A DNA stretch of 64,000 nucleotides from Streptomyces noursei (GTDB taxonomy: Bacteria > Actinomycetota > Actinomycetes > Streptomycetales > Streptomycetaceae): contig NZ_CP070326.1 of the NCBI RefSeq assembly GCF_016917755.1, positions 1-64,000 on the forward strand, written 5' to 3'. The position numbers and the translations under genes were made by a program. Below the pieces are notes generated by a model. It saw only the letters and a list, made by a program, of their open reading frames with translations. It was not told the DNA's origin and did not search any database. This document shows positions 54,353 through 63,472 of the stretch, piece by piece. Within the stretch, counting starts at the first letter, position 1. Every line of letters begins with the position of its first letter.

Positions 54353-54898
54353 CTACTCGATATCGATCGTGAAGGTTGACGTGCTGCCGTCCTGGGCGAC
54401 CAGGGTGACCGGCCCGAACGTGATCATCACGATCGACGTGGCGCCGACGCCGCGGTAGAAGCCCGTCGCCTTGGTGATCCGGACAGCCAGAGCCGCGAGC
54501 GTGCCTGCCATCTGCTCGTCGGCCTCGACCTGTTGAGCTGCAAGGGCATCGTGGCCGTGAGCGGCGCCCCAGTCACGAACGGCGCAGGCGTCTTGGCTCA
54601 GCTCGGGCAGGATGCTGTCGTTGGCCCATGCCCACTGCCAAGAGGACGCGGTAGGGCTCCAGCTGCCGAGGATCTGCGCTTGCGCGGTAGCGGTTTTGTC
54701 GGGGAAGGTCCAGGTGATGGTCCCGGTTCGCTGATCGAGTCCCCACCGGTCCGCCGAGCCCAGCCCCCAGGACATGTGCGCGCGGGCCAACTGGTCGATC
54801 ATGTCTTCGCCCTGCAAAAGCAACGTGCTCAACCCCTCCGCATCGCAACCTTGCGTCGGGGCACTGTCCGGCTTGGCGTTTCGCTTGAAAAATCCCAT
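54353..54898 (-). CDS. DUF6882-like hypothetical protein
   Basis: 181 residues. Recognisable features are RWGLDQRTGTITWTFPDKTA, SWQWAWANDSILPELSQDA and ATGFYRGVGATSIVMITFGP, which I associate with the DUF6882 family of Streptomyces. The start MGFFKRNAKPD is a common leader for such proteins. No Shine-Dalgarno is visible, so it may be leaderless. Role unknown. Confidence 0.65.
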   Translation of the reverse strand: MGFFKRNAKPDSAPTQGCDAEGLSTLLLQGEDMIDQLARAHMSWGLGSADRWGLDQRTGTITWTFPDKTATAQAQILGSWSPTASSWQWAWANDSILPELSQDACAVRDWGAAHGHDALAAQQVEADEQMAGTLAALAVRITKATGFYRGVGATSIVMITFGPVTLVAQDGSTSTFTIDIE

Positions 54899-55650
54899 TT
54901 AGCGGATTCTGTCACGGCACGGCCCTGCCGACCGCACCGGCCCCGGATCGGGCGCAGGCCGACGCCGAAGCCGCCCGACGCACCGAAGTCCAAGGCGTCC
55001 GGCACACCGAGGCCCAAGACGTCCGGCACGACGAGACCGAGGGCGGGTCCCGCACGCCGAGGTTGAGCCATCACCCACCACAGCCAACGTTCACCCAGTG
55101 CCCACCGGTCAAGGGTCAGCCATTGCCCGCCGGTCGGGGTGGGCCGTTGACTGCCGGCCGGTGGGTGGACAGGGGCCGCGTCGCCGGCCAGCGGTGCCTG
55201 GCCTATCCGGTGGCGCCGGGGTTGGCCGGTGGCGTCGCCGAGTCGGGAGAGCTGGCGCGGGGAGGGCGCGCCGGAGTCAGCGCCGACGCCTCCTCCCCCG
55301 CCCCGCGCGCGCCCTCCCATACGAGGTCTCGGGGGGATGCCGTGCCTCGCGTCACCGAGGACCCGAAGGGGATGCAGATCACACAGCGAGCCCCTGGGTT
55401 GCGGCTCGGAATTCCTCTAACGTTATCGACATAACGCACAAAACGGACCAATAGCATCCGATTCGTCACGCAAAGTGAGGGATCTAGGGAATCAGGAGTA
55501 GGTGCGTCGGCCGCCGGATCCATCACCGCGGTCCGAGCCCACGAGGGCCACCACACGGCCCGCTCCCCCACTGCCTGCCGTGTGCGACACACCACTACCC
55601 GTCACCGCTGAACAGGCATACCCGCCGGGATGCCGTTGGAGGGACCTGCT
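54899..55650. other. Intergenic region with a palindrome upstream of the deacetylase gene
   Basis: 750 bp. A minus-strand frame has repeats of the type VPDVLGLGVPDALDFG arising from imperfect tandem DNA repeats near 54970-55040. The CGTTAT-N4-ATAACG palindrome lies at 55421. No gene was recognised. Confidence 0.4.
55421..55436. promoter_or_regulatory. Palindrome CGTTAT-N4-ATAACG
   Basis: Perfect arms around CGAC, 215 bp before the deacetylase start, identical in arms and spacing to the site at 19094. Probable operator; regulator unknown. Confidence 0.42.
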
Positions 55651-56580
55651 GTGGCATTGACCAGCACAAAGAAGGCGGCAGCCGCCGTTGCGGTAGCGCT
55701 CACCGGGGCCACCCTGGCCGCATACGGAACGCATACGGCACAGGCAACACATGCGGCACCGACATCGTCGACAGCCGGGCCGACGTCCACCTCGGCACCC
55801 CGGTCCCTCGTCGCCGCCGGCTCGGCCACCCCGCCCTCGTCGCACAGCGCCTCACCCTCGGCACCGAACGCCACCACGCCGTCATCCTCGTCTCCCGCCA
55901 CCCCCTCCTCCCCGGCCACCGCCTCGCCCAGTGGCCCGGCCAGCGCTCTCCCCGGCTCATCGAGCGGGTTCACCGTGAGCAACGCGCTCCAGTTCAACAC
56001 CCAGGACGGCGGCAAGTCTGTCGCGCTGACCTTCGACGACGGCCCGGACCCCCGCTGGACACCGCAGGTACTGGCGCTGCTGGCCCAGCACCACGCCAAG
56101 GCCACGTTCTGCCAGATAGGCCCGCACGCACAGCGCTACCCCTACCTCACCAAGTCGGTAGTCGCCGCAGGTCACCGACTGTGCGACCACTCCGTCCACC
56201 ACAACGAGCAGCAGAGCAGCATGCCGTTGGACTACAACATCCACGAGATCGCCGACGCCCAACAGGAAATAGCCGACGCGGCCGGCCCTGACGCCAAACT
56301 CTGGTACTACCGCGCACCCGGCGGCGACTTCAAACCCGTCATCCGCAACATCGCCGCGCAACACGGCCTCCGCCCCATCGGCTGGAGCGACGACTCCAAC
56401 GACTGGAAACGACCGGGCGTCGCGAACATCCTGGACAACATCAACCGCAACCTGCACCCGGGCTCGATCGTCCTGATGCACGACGGCGGCGGCAACCGCT
56501 CACAGACTGTCGCAGCACTCGCCAAGCTGCTCGACCAACTGGACGCCCAGGGCTACACCTACACCTTCCCGGCCCGCTGA
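55651..56580 (+). CDS. Secreted polysaccharide deacetylase (NodB domain)
   Basis: 309 residues from GTG 55651 with GGAGGGA upstream. N-terminal signal peptide (AAAAVAVALTGATLAAYG), then a 90-residue Ser/Pro/Thr/Ala linker suited to a cell-wall-spanning position. The NodB domain shows motif 1 VALTFDDGPDPRWTP (catalytic base and metal Asp), motif 2 LCDHSVHHNEQ (metal His residues), motif 3 WYYRAPGGDFKP, motif 4 around GWSDDSNDW and motif 5 IVLMHDGGGNRS. All metal ligands are present. It likely de-N-acetylates chitin or peptidoglycan, complementing the GH18 protein. Confidence 0.9.
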   Translation: MALTSTKKAAAAVAVALTGATLAAYGTHTAQATHAAPTSSTAGPTSTSAPRSLVAAGSATPPSSHSASPSAPNATTPSSSSPATPSSPATASPSGPASALPGSSSGFTVSNALQFNTQDGGKSVALTFDDGPDPRWTPQVLALLAQHHAKATFCQIGPHAQRYPYLTKSVVAAGHRLCDHSVHHNEQQSSMPLDYNIHEIADAQQEIADAAGPDAKLWYYRAPGGDFKPVIRNIAAQHGLRPIGWSDDSNDWKRPGVANILDNINRNLHPGSIVLMHDGGGNRSQTVAALAKLLDQLDAQGYTYTFPAR

Positions 56581-57044
56581 ACCCCAGCACCAGCAGAACG
56601 CGTACCGCGAGCCCGCCCGCACCACAAAGGCGCATCGAACCGGCAGCACAGGCAGCCGATCGTGCAGGGGTGGTCCTCACCGCCCCAGGGCGATGCCCAG
56701 CGACGACCACGAGCAGGGGTGCTGTCGGGGCCGACAGCGGTGTCGAGGCGTTGGGCAGCGGATCGGGCTCCCGGTACCAGTTCCGGAGTTCCGCAACGCC
56801 TCCTCGCTGGCCTCGCTCGCGATCGTTTGGCGGCATGGCGGGCGAGCGTCTGCGAGCGGCACGTGCAGATAGCGGGGCCCGTTGACGGTAAGCCGCCGCG
56901 ATCTCCTTCTCTCTCCCCGCTATCGCGCCCCACGGCGTCGGGGATCGATCGGCCGAGGGACACGGCGCCAGGCGGGCGGGCGGCCAAGACGCCCCGAACT
57001 GGCTCCCGATCGGACCCGAACCGGCCCGGCCCCGACGGCGGGAG
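56581..57044. other. Convergent intergenic stretch, nothing recognised
   Basis: 460 bp between convergent genes; GC-rich overlapping frames on both strands without domains. No clear terminator stem was located. Confidence 0.35.
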
Positions 57045-57623
57045 TCACGCCCGTACCGGCATCTCCATGGCGAGCAGTTCCAGTGCCTCCTCCCACCGGA
57101 AGCGATCCGCGCCGTCGCCGGCCTTCGGCGGGTGCGGTGCGTATGAGCCGATCAGGACGCCCATCTCGCGCAAGCGCTCCAGGCTCTGGTGGTAGGCGGG
57201 GTGGGCGGCCTGGGCGGAGTTCAGGTAGGGCAGGACGGCGGTGGGGATGCCGAGGCCGTATGCCTCGCACAGGATGCCGACGGCCAGGGTGTCGGAGATG
57301 CCGGCGGCCCATTTGTTGATCGTGTTGAAGGTGGCCGGGGCGACCGCGATGGCGTCGGCGGGCGGCAGCGGGCGCGGCTCGCCGGGTGTGCGCCAGGCCG
57401 AGCGGATCGGATAGCGGGTCTGGGCTTCGATGGCGGGTGCGTCGATGAAGCGCAGCCCCTGCGGGGTGGCGATGACGCCGACGTCCCAGTTCGCCTCCTG
57501 GGCGGCCGTGATGAGCTCGCCGACGTCGCCGGCGATGCCGGCCGCGCACACGACGACGTACAGGAAGGGCTTCTCGGGCTGCTGGAGTTGGTGGAGTTGC
57601 TGGTCGGGGTGCTGTTCGCTCAT
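57045..57623 (-). CDS. Flavoprotein of the PPC decarboxylase/Dfp-like family
   Basis: 192 residues. After a Gln-rich leader comes a flavodoxin-like fold: FLYVVVCAAGIAGDVGELIT, NWDVGVIATPQGLRFIDAPA, and the FMN-binding PADAIAVAPATFNTINKWAAGI with the PAT-x-NT signature of phosphopantothenoylcysteine decarboxylase-type enzymes. C-terminal half AVGILCEAYGLGIPTAVLPY. The catalytic His/Cys set of true PPC decarboxylase is not evident, so a different flavin reaction is likely. Its ATG overlaps the stop of an upstream frame (ATGA), implying coupling to a gene now truncated. Confidence 0.85.
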   Translation of the reverse strand: MSEQHPDQQLHQLQQPEKPFLYVVVCAAGIAGDVGELITAAQEANWDVGVIATPQGLRFIDAPAIEAQTRYPIRSAWRTPGEPRPLPPADAIAVAPATFNTINKWAAGISDTLAVGILCEAYGLGIPTAVLPYLNSAQAAHPAYHQSLERLREMGVLIGSYAPHPPKAGDGADRFRWEEALELLAMEMPVRA

Positions 57624-57770
57624 GTGGGGACTCCCAACTGTCCGCTGAAGTGGTGCAGTTCCGGCAGGGTACGGCGGCGGTCACGGGCGACCATATCCGC
57701 GACCGGCTCGCGGACGACGGGGCGGCGGATGTCCTGGGCCGCGCGGCTCTCGGCGATGCGCGGGGCTGGT
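57620..57770 (-). pseudogene. C-terminal remnant of a gene coupled to the flavoprotein
   Basis: The minus-strand frame RIAESRAAQDIRRPVVREPV, ADMVARDRRRTLPELHHFSG, QLGVPT ends with TGA overlapping the flavoprotein ATG. This coupling and the coherent reading suggest the end of a real gene; the upstream part is not recognisable. In Streptomyces a helix-turn-helix protein often precedes this flavoprotein, but the fragment is too short to say. Confidence 0.35.
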
Positions 57771-57895
57771 AGCCGTCGCCGAGGCGGCCTTGCCGGCTGT
57801 AGGCACGGACGACGGGCACAGGCAGGAAGCCGTGCTCGGGGCTGTCTGCGGCGGTGTACGCGCAGACAGCCCCGGGCGCGCGGCGGTCGGGACAC

Positions 57896-59095
57896 CTACC
57901 CTGCCTGGAGGGCGAGGGTAGGTGGGAGCCGGGCGGCACGGACTGCCGGGTACAGTCCGGCCACCGAGCCGATGAGCAGGGTGGCGGCGAAGCCACCGCC
58001 CACCGCCCATGGCGGGATCGCCCAGGGCATGCCGCCCGATGCGGCGAACACGTACGTGGCCGCGGCGCCCAGCACCACGCCGGCCAGGCCGCCGAGTCCG
58101 GACAGCAGCAGTGACTCGGTGACGAACTGGATGCGGATCTGGCCGCGGGTGGCGCCCAGAGAGCGGCGCAGGCCGATCTCGTGGCGGCGTTCCAACACCG
58201 AGATGATCATGGTGTTGGCCACGCCGACGCCGCCGACCAGCAGTGCCACACCGCCCAGTCCGAGCAGCAGGCTGTCGAACGCGCCCTCGGTGGCGGCCTT
58301 GGCCTGAAGGGTTGCGGACGGGTTGGAGATCTCGACGTTCTGCGGGTTCTGCGGGTCGGTGGTGCGTGCGAGCAGCTTGTGGACCGACTCGACGGAGGTG
58401 TCGGTGGAGCGTTCGTAGATCTGGGTGGGGTGGCCGTCGAAGTCCAGGTGGGTGCCGGCGGCCTGCCAGCCCACCAGTGCCGCCCGTTCGATCTCGGGTG
58501 CCAGGGGAAGCGGGTCGAGGATGCCGATGACCGTGAAGTACTGCTTGCCGATGAGGACTTGCTGGCCGGGCACGGTGATGCCCAGGCGTTCGGCGGCGAC
58601 GCTGCCGAGTACCACCGAGGGGTAGCGTCCGTTCGCGTCGTTGAGCCAGGTGCCGGCACGGACCGTGCCGCGCAGAGCCTTCAGCAGGCTCTCGCTGGCA
58701 GCCTTCACGGACAGGCCGCTGGTGTCGCTCTTGGGGATCTTCTCGCTGCGCCGGACCGTCGGTTTCACGTCACCGACCGCACCCACATCTTCCACGCCGG
58801 GGATCCGGCCGATCATGCCTGGCGCTTCCTTGGGCAGTTTGGCCTTTTCACCGCTGAACATGTCCTGGCCGGGGGCCACCTTCAGCATGTTGGTTCCCAA
58901 CGTGTCGAGCTGCTGGAGCAGTTGGGCCTTGCTGGAGGCGGAGATGCCGACCACCGCGATCATCGTGGCGATGCCGATGGCGATACCCAGTGCGGACAGC
59001 ACGACCCGCATCGGCCGGGAGCGCAGCCCCGCCGAGCCGACGTGCACCACATCGCGGGGGCCGAGGCGGGCGGGGGTCAGTCGGTCGCGTGGCAC
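57896..59095 (-). CDS. ABC transporter permease, MacB/FtsX type
   Basis: 399 residues from GTG 59095, which has AGGAGG 9 nt upstream. One N-terminal membrane helix (PMRVVLSALGIAIGIATMIA), a large extracellular MacB-PCD domain (GTNMLKVAPGQDMFSGEKAK onward) and three C-terminal helices (LLLGLGGVALLVGGVGVANT, LLLSGLGGLAGVVLGAAATY, AATLLIGSVAGLYPAVRAA) with the FtsX signature ISVLERRHEIGLRRSLGATR. It overlaps the ATPase gene by 19 nt. Works with the ATPase and the adaptor in mechanotransmission-type export or signalling. Confidence 0.92.
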   Translation of the reverse strand: MPRDRLTPARLGPRDVVHVGSAGLRSRPMRVVLSALGIAIGIATMIAVVGISASSKAQLLQQLDTLGTNMLKVAPGQDMFSGEKAKLPKEAPGMIGRIPGVEDVGAVGDVKPTVRRSEKIPKSDTSGLSVKAASESLLKALRGTVRAGTWLNDANGRYPSVVLGSVAAERLGITVPGQQVLIGKQYFTVIGILDPLPLAPEIERAALVGWQAAGTHLDFDGHPTQIYERSTDTSVESVHKLLARTTDPQNPQNVEISNPSATLQAKAATEGAFDSLLLGLGGVALLVGGVGVANTMIISVLERRHEIGLRRSLGATRGQIRIQFVTESLLLSGLGGLAGVVLGAAATYVFAASGGMPWAIPPWAVGGGFAATLLIGSVAGLYPAVRAARLPPTLALQAG

Positions 59096-59799
59096 GGTAC
59101 CTCGCCTCCTGCCGGCAGCGGTGCCCTCGTGCACGTGTCCTCGACGACCTGGCCGTCGCGGATGCGCACCTGGCGGGGAAGGGCGCCGGCGATCCCGCCG
59201 TCGTGGGTGATCACCGCGATGGTGGCGCCGTCGCCGTTGAGGTCGTGCAGCAGCTGCATGACGGCCTCGCCGGAGGCGGAGTCCAGGGCGCCGGTGGGCT
59301 CGTCCGCCAGCAGCAGGTCCGGCTCCCCCACCACCGCCCTGGCGATGGCCACCCGCTGTCGCTGTCCGCCGGACAGTTCGTGCGGACGGTGGTGCATCCG
59401 GTCCCCGAGGCCGACGCGTTCCAGGGCCGTGGCCGCGCGCCTGCGGCGCTCGGCCCGCGCCAGGCCGGAGTAGAGCAGGCCCTCGGCGACGTTGTCCCGT
59501 GCGCTCACCCCGGCCACGAGGTGGAAGGACTGGAAGACGAAGCCGATGTGCCGGGCGCGCAGTGCGGACAGCCGACGGTCGGAAAGGGCCGCGACGTCGT
59601 GGCCGGCGAGGGCGACGGTGCCGGCGGTCGGACGGTCCAGGGTGCCGACGATGTGCAGGAGGGTGGACTTGCCCGACCCGGACGGCCCGACGATCGCGAG
59701 CAGTTCCCCGCGTTCGATGTGCAGATCCACCCCGCGCAGCGCCGCGACCCCGCCGGGGTACTCCTTGGTGACCTGGTTCAGTTCGACGACGGTGGTCAT
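59077..59799 (-). CDS. ABC transporter ATP-binding protein, MacB/LolD type
   Basis: 240 residues. Walker A IVGPSGSGKSTLLHIVG, Q-loop GFVFQSFHLVAGVSA, signature HELSGGQRQRVAIARAVV, Walker B PDLLLADEPTGALDS and H-loop IAVITHDGG. All motifs are intact. Its start overlaps the adaptor stop by 4 nt, so adaptor, ATPase and permease are one translationally coupled operon. Confidence 0.95.
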   Translation of the reverse strand: MTTVVELNQVTKEYPGGVAALRGVDLHIERGELLAIVGPSGSGKSTLLHIVGTLDRPTAGTVALAGHDVAALSDRRLSALRARHIGFVFQSFHLVAGVSARDNVAEGLLYSGLARAERRRRAATALERVGLGDRMHHRPHELSGGQRQRVAIARAVVGEPDLLLADEPTGALDSASGEAVMQLLHDLNGDGATIAVITHDGGIAGALPRQVRIRDGQVVEDTCTRAPLPAGGEVPCHATD

Positions 59800-60899
59800 G
59801 TGTGGGGCACCCCGACCTTCATGCCTTCCTTCAGGCCCGATCCGCTGATCTCGACCCTTCCCTGTCCGAACAGGCCGAGCTTGACGGGAATCTCGCGGGC
59901 CTTTCCGCCTTCCACGACCTGGACGCCGAAGCCGCCGGCGGGCAGCGCGAGCAGCGCGTTGACCGGGACGGTCAGCACCTTCCGGTGCGTCTCGCCCTTG
60001 AGCTCGACGGTGACCGGGGCCTGGTCGATGCCCTTGACCTGCGACGGGTCGGCGAAGGTCACCCGTGCGGTGACCTTGGCGGACTGGTCCTGCCCGCCGC
60101 CGCCTTGGTCCTTCTGGTCCGAACTGGCGCTGCGGCCGACGGAGGCGACCTTCCCCTTGGCCTTGTCGCCCCCGGGGAGGGTGATCTCCACAGGGGTGCC
60201 GGGCTCGGCGAGCGCGGCATCGGCGACGTCGAGCCTGATCTGTACCTCGCGCTCGGCCCCGGTGACGGTCAGCACCGGGCGGCCGGGACCGGTCTGGTCG
60301 CCGGCGGCCGCCTCCTTCTGCTTGACCCGTAGCGAGCTCGACGTGAAGGCGATCTGCTCCGGACCCGTCTGGCCTGTCTGCTTCAGGCCGTGGGACTTCT
60401 GCCAGCGCTTGAGTGCCTCCGCGGTACCGGAGGTGAACTCGTCGTCCATGGTCAGGGCGGCTCCGAAGCCGAGGTCACGGAGGTTCTGCTTCAGCTGCCG
60501 GACGTCCGGCCCCTTGTCCCCGGCCTTCAGCTTCCGGTACATGGGCCGCTCGCCGTACAGCAGCCAGATCTTGCTGCCGTCGACCTCGTAGAGCGCCTCG
60601 TTCCGCTGGATCACGGCGCCGGTGTCGGGGAGCCATGTCACCGTGCCCTGCGCTCCGCCGTTCAGCTTGCGCTCCTTGGAGTAGCCGAGGGTCCCGTCCA
60701 CCTGGGTGCGGCTGCTCAGGTCCTGCCGCTTGATCGTGTCGGTCTTCTGCGGCAGGCCGTCCGTGCGCCGCTCCTGGCCCTTGCCGTCGTCACCGCTCAC
60801 CGAGGCGACGGCCGCCCCGCCCACCAGCGCACTCGCCACGACCAGCGAGGCGATCACGTACCTTCTGGCCGGACGCTTACGCTCACTGCCCGTTGTCAT
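59796..60899 (-). CDS. Membrane-fusion (HlyD-like) adaptor with peptidoglycan-binding domain
   Basis: 367 residues. N-terminal membrane anchor (YVIASLVVASALVGGAAVAS), a split biotinyl-lipoyl domain (RTQVDGTLGYSKERKL, GTVTWLPDTGAVIQRNEALY), an inserted peptidoglycan-binding domain (GDKGPDVRQLKQNLRDLGFG, AEALKRWQKSHGLKQTGQT) and beta-barrel segments (VQIRLDVADAALAEPGTPVE, VPVNALLALPAGGFGVQVVE). This layout is typical of actinobacterial adaptors paired with MacB-like ABC systems. It likely links the transporter to the cell wall. It overlaps the lipoprotein gene by 17 nt. Confidence 0.9.
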   Translation of the reverse strand: MTTGSERKRPARRYVIASLVVASALVGGAAVASVSGDDGKGQERRTDGLPQKTDTIKRQDLSSRTQVDGTLGYSKERKLNGGAQGTVTWLPDTGAVIQRNEALYEVDGSKIWLLYGERPMYRKLKAGDKGPDVRQLKQNLRDLGFGAALTMDDEFTSGTAEALKRWQKSHGLKQTGQTGPEQIAFTSSSLRVKQKEAAAGDQTGPGRPVLTVTGAEREVQIRLDVADAALAEPGTPVEITLPGGDKAKGKVASVGRSASSDQKDQGGGGQDQSAKVTARVTFADPSQVKGIDQAPVTVELKGETHRKVLTVPVNALLALPAGGFGVQVVEGGKAREIPVKLGLFGQGRVEISGSGLKEGMKVGVPHT

Positions 60900-61371
60900 T
60901 GCACGCCTTCTGGGCCTTTTCGAGCTTGTCCTTGCTCACGTCGGTGTCCCCGCGCATCGCGGTCAGCTTGCCGTCCTTGAGCTGTGGGTCCGGCATGTCG
61001 ACACCGTGCTCACGCATGCACTTCGCGAACCTGACGGCCTGGTCGAGGGCCTTCTCCTGCTCTTCCTGAGTCATTTCCTTTCCGGCACCGGGCAGGTCCT
61101 TGCACGCATCCATGGCCTTCTTGATGCTCTTGTCGTCCCCCTGGATGCCCATCGCCTGGCCGTCTTTGGGCTCGTCCACCTTCGCGCCGTGTTCGCGCAG
61201 GCACTGACGGTATGCGTAGGCGTCGTCCGCCTTCGCGCCCTTACCGGATACGTCCGAGTGCTGCACACCGTTGTCCTTGCCGGAGCCCGCGCCGCCTCCC
61301 GTGCAGCTGACCGCGAGCAATGTCACTCCGGTGACGAGCGCAGCCGCTATACCGTGCCTGACGTTCACCAT
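60883..61371 (-). CDS. Small lipoprotein, first gene of the export operon
   Basis: 162 residues from ATG 61371 with GGAGG upstream. Lipobox LLAVSC, then a Gly/Ser linker and a helical domain with two similar cysteine units (AYRQCLREHGAKVDEP and FAKCMREHGVDMPDPQ, each with a later DACKD or KACND Cys), an internal duplication. It is anchored outside the membrane. Its place before the adaptor and opposite a two-component system suggests a sensor or accessory subunit of the export machine. Confidence 0.8.
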   Translation of the reverse strand: MVNVRHGIAAALVTGVTLLAVSCTGGGAGSGKDNGVQHSDVSGKGAKADDAYAYRQCLREHGAKVDEPKDGQAMGIQGDDKSIKKAMDACKDLPGAGKEMTQEEQEKALDQAVRFAKCMREHGVDMPDPQLKDGKLTAMRGDTDVSKDKLEKAQKACNDNGQ

Positions 61372-61496
61372 GGAATTCCTCCGTGTCCGAGATCGAGTGA
61401 TCGACGGCACGGAGGCTGGCACGCGCCCGCATTTCGTTTCTCTCAGCGATGGGGTTTATGCCGACGAAATGCCGGTTTCGGGTATACGTGGATGTC

Positions 61497-62162
61497 ATGC
61501 GTGTACTTGTCGCGGAGGACGAGGAATTCCTCGCGGAGATGGTCGCCGAGGGGCTGCGGCGCGATGCCCTGGCCGTCGACGTCGCGCACGACGGTCGCAC
61601 GGCGCTGGATCGGCTGCTCCTGGGCGACTACGACGTGCTCGTTCTCGACCGTGACCTGCCCGGCCTGCACGGCGACGAGGTATGCCGCAAGGTCGTCGAG
61701 GCGCGCCTGCTGACACGCGTCCTGATGCTCACGGCCGCCGGTTCCGTCCGCGAGCGGGTCAAAGGGCTCGGCCTGGGCGCGGACGACTACCTCGCCAAGC
61801 CCTTCGCCTACGAGGAGCTGCTCGCCCGCGTCCTGGCCCTGGGCCGCCGCGCCCGGCCCGGCCTGCCGCCGATCATCGAACGGTCGGGCATCACCTTGGA
61901 CACGGCCCGCCGGCAGGCATTCCGCGACGGCCGCTACCTCGCGCTGTCCCGCAAGGAGTTCGGGGTGCTGGAGGTACTGATGCGCTCCGAGGGGGCCGTC
62001 GTCAGCGGCGACGACCTGATTGATCGGGTCTGGGAGGAGAACACCAGCTACCGCACCAACGCCGTCCGGGTCACCTTGAGCAAGCTGCGCGCCAAACTGG
62101 GCGAGCCCTCGGTCATCGACACCGTGCCCGGCCACGGCTACCGCATCGGCGGAGCCACATGA
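61497..62162 (+). CDS. OmpR-family response regulator
   Basis: 221 residues from ATG 61497, the start of the receiver domain (MRVLVAEDEEFLAEMVAEGL). Phosphorylation site Asp in DYDVLVLDRDLPGLHGDE, Thr in VLMLTAAG, Lys in ADDYLAKPFAYEEL. The C-terminal winged helix reads YLALSRKEFGVLEVLM, then DDLIDRVWEENTSYRTNAVR and GHGYRIGG. It overlaps the kinase gene by 4 nt and is divergent from the lipoprotein-adaptor-ABC operon, which it most likely controls. Confidence 0.95.
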   Translation: MRVLVAEDEEFLAEMVAEGLRRDALAVDVAHDGRTALDRLLLGDYDVLVLDRDLPGLHGDEVCRKVVEARLLTRVLMLTAAGSVRERVKGLGLGADDYLAKPFAYEELLARVLALGRRARPGLPPIIERSGITLDTARRQAFRDGRYLALSRKEFGVLEVLMRSEGAVVSGDDLIDRVWEENTSYRTNAVRVTLSKLRAKLGEPSVIDTVPGHGYRIGGAT

Positions 62163-63388
62163 CCGGGCTTTCCGTGCCGCGTACCCGACGGATGCGGCTG
62201 CCCGGCGGCGAGCGGGCGCGGCTGACGGCGCTCTACGGCGGACTGCTGGTACTGGCCGGAGCCATGCTCATCGGCCTGATCAACTTCCTCGTGGCCCAAG
62301 GGCTGTACACCACGATCAGTACGGCGGTGGCGCGGCGTCCCGACGAGATTCCTGGGGGCGCCGCCCCTTCCCCCTACGCGTCCGCCGAACTCGCCTCTCC
62401 AGGCCCCGTTCCCGCCCAAGGCGACGCGGAGGCCGCCGAGTCCATCAGGACGTTCACCCGGGCCGCCCAACAGGCCACCCAGAACGAGTTGTTGACCATT
62501 TCCCTGATCACCCTGGCCGTCTTCGCCGTGATCTCGGTGGCGCTGGCCTGGTGGATGGCCGGGCGGGTACTGCGCCCTGTCGGAGTGATCACCCGCACCG
62601 CACAGCGGCTGTCCGGGGAGAACCTCCACGAGCGCATCGCACTGGACGCCCCCGACGGCGAGTTGAAACGGCTCGCCGACACCTTCGACGCCATGCTCGA
62701 CCGCCTGGAACACCTCGTCGGCGCGCAGAAGCGGTTCGCCGCCAACGCCGCGCACGAGCTGCGCACCTCACTGGCGGTGCAGCGGGCGGCGGCGGAGATC
62801 GGACTGGCCACCTCCGACCCGGAGGCCGTCGCACGCATCCGCCGCAAGCTCATCGAGGTCGCCGACAGCAGCGAACGGCTCGTCGAGGGCCTGCTGCTGC
62901 TCTCCGTCTCCGACCAGGGTCTGGATCACCACGAACCGGTCGCCCTCGACGCACTCGTCCGTTCCGTGACCGCCGAGCACACCGCATCGCAGCAGGTCCG
63001 CGACCGCGGCATCACCGTCCGGACCGAGACCGCACCCGTGACGGTGCAGGGCGACCCGGTACTGCTGACGCACCTCGTGCACAACCTCGTCGGCAACGCC
63101 CTCCGCCACAACCACGACGGCGGGCACGTCACCGTCACCGCGCGCGGCCGGACCTTGGAGGTCACCAACACCGGCCCCCAAGTGCCGCCGGAGACCGTCC
63201 CGTACCTCTTCGAGCCCTTCCGCCGACTGGAAGAACGCCGGCACGCCCGCGGCGAGGGCGCCGGCCTGGGCCTGTCCATCGTCGCCTCGATCTCCCGTGC
63301 CCACCGGGCCCACATCGACGCCGAGGCCAATGCGGACGGCGGACTGACCGTCCGGGTCGTCTTCCCCACCCCCGACGGGGGTTCGTGA
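62159..63388 (+). CDS. Sensor histidine kinase
   Basis: 409 residues. Two membrane helices (LTALYGGLLVLAGAMLIGLI and LLTISLITLAVFAVISVALA) flank a short extracytoplasmic segment of about 95 residues. HAMP follows (GRVLRPVGVITRTAQRLSGE), then the H-box FAANAAHELRTSLAVQRAAA with the phospho-accepting His, N-box VHNLVGNALRHNHDGG, and G-boxes around TNTGPQVPPE and GEGAGLGLSIVASISRAH. It has Ser where HELRTP normally has Pro (RTS). Partner of the adjacent response regulator. Confidence 0.95.
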   Translation: MTGLSVPRTRRMRLPGGERARLTALYGGLLVLAGAMLIGLINFLVAQGLYTTISTAVARRPDEIPGGAAPSPYASAELASPGPVPAQGDAEAAESIRTFTRAAQQATQNELLTISLITLAVFAVISVALAWWMAGRVLRPVGVITRTAQRLSGENLHERIALDAPDGELKRLADTFDAMLDRLEHLVGAQKRFAANAAHELRTSLAVQRAAAEIGLATSDPEAVARIRRKLIEVADSSERLVEGLLLLSVSDQGLDHHEPVALDALVRSVTAEHTASQQVRDRGITVRTETAPVTVQGDPVLLTHLVHNLVGNALRHNHDGGHVTVTARGRTLEVTNTGPQVPPETVPYLFEPFRRLEERRHARGEGAGLGLSIVASISRAHRAHIDAEANADGGLTVRVVFPTPDGGS

Positions 63389-63472
63389 ACGCCGCAGCAC
63401 CGTTACCGGCCGGGCAGTGCCCGAAAGGGATTTTCGGTAGCCACCAGGTCATTCGACCGGCAGGCTCTGGTC

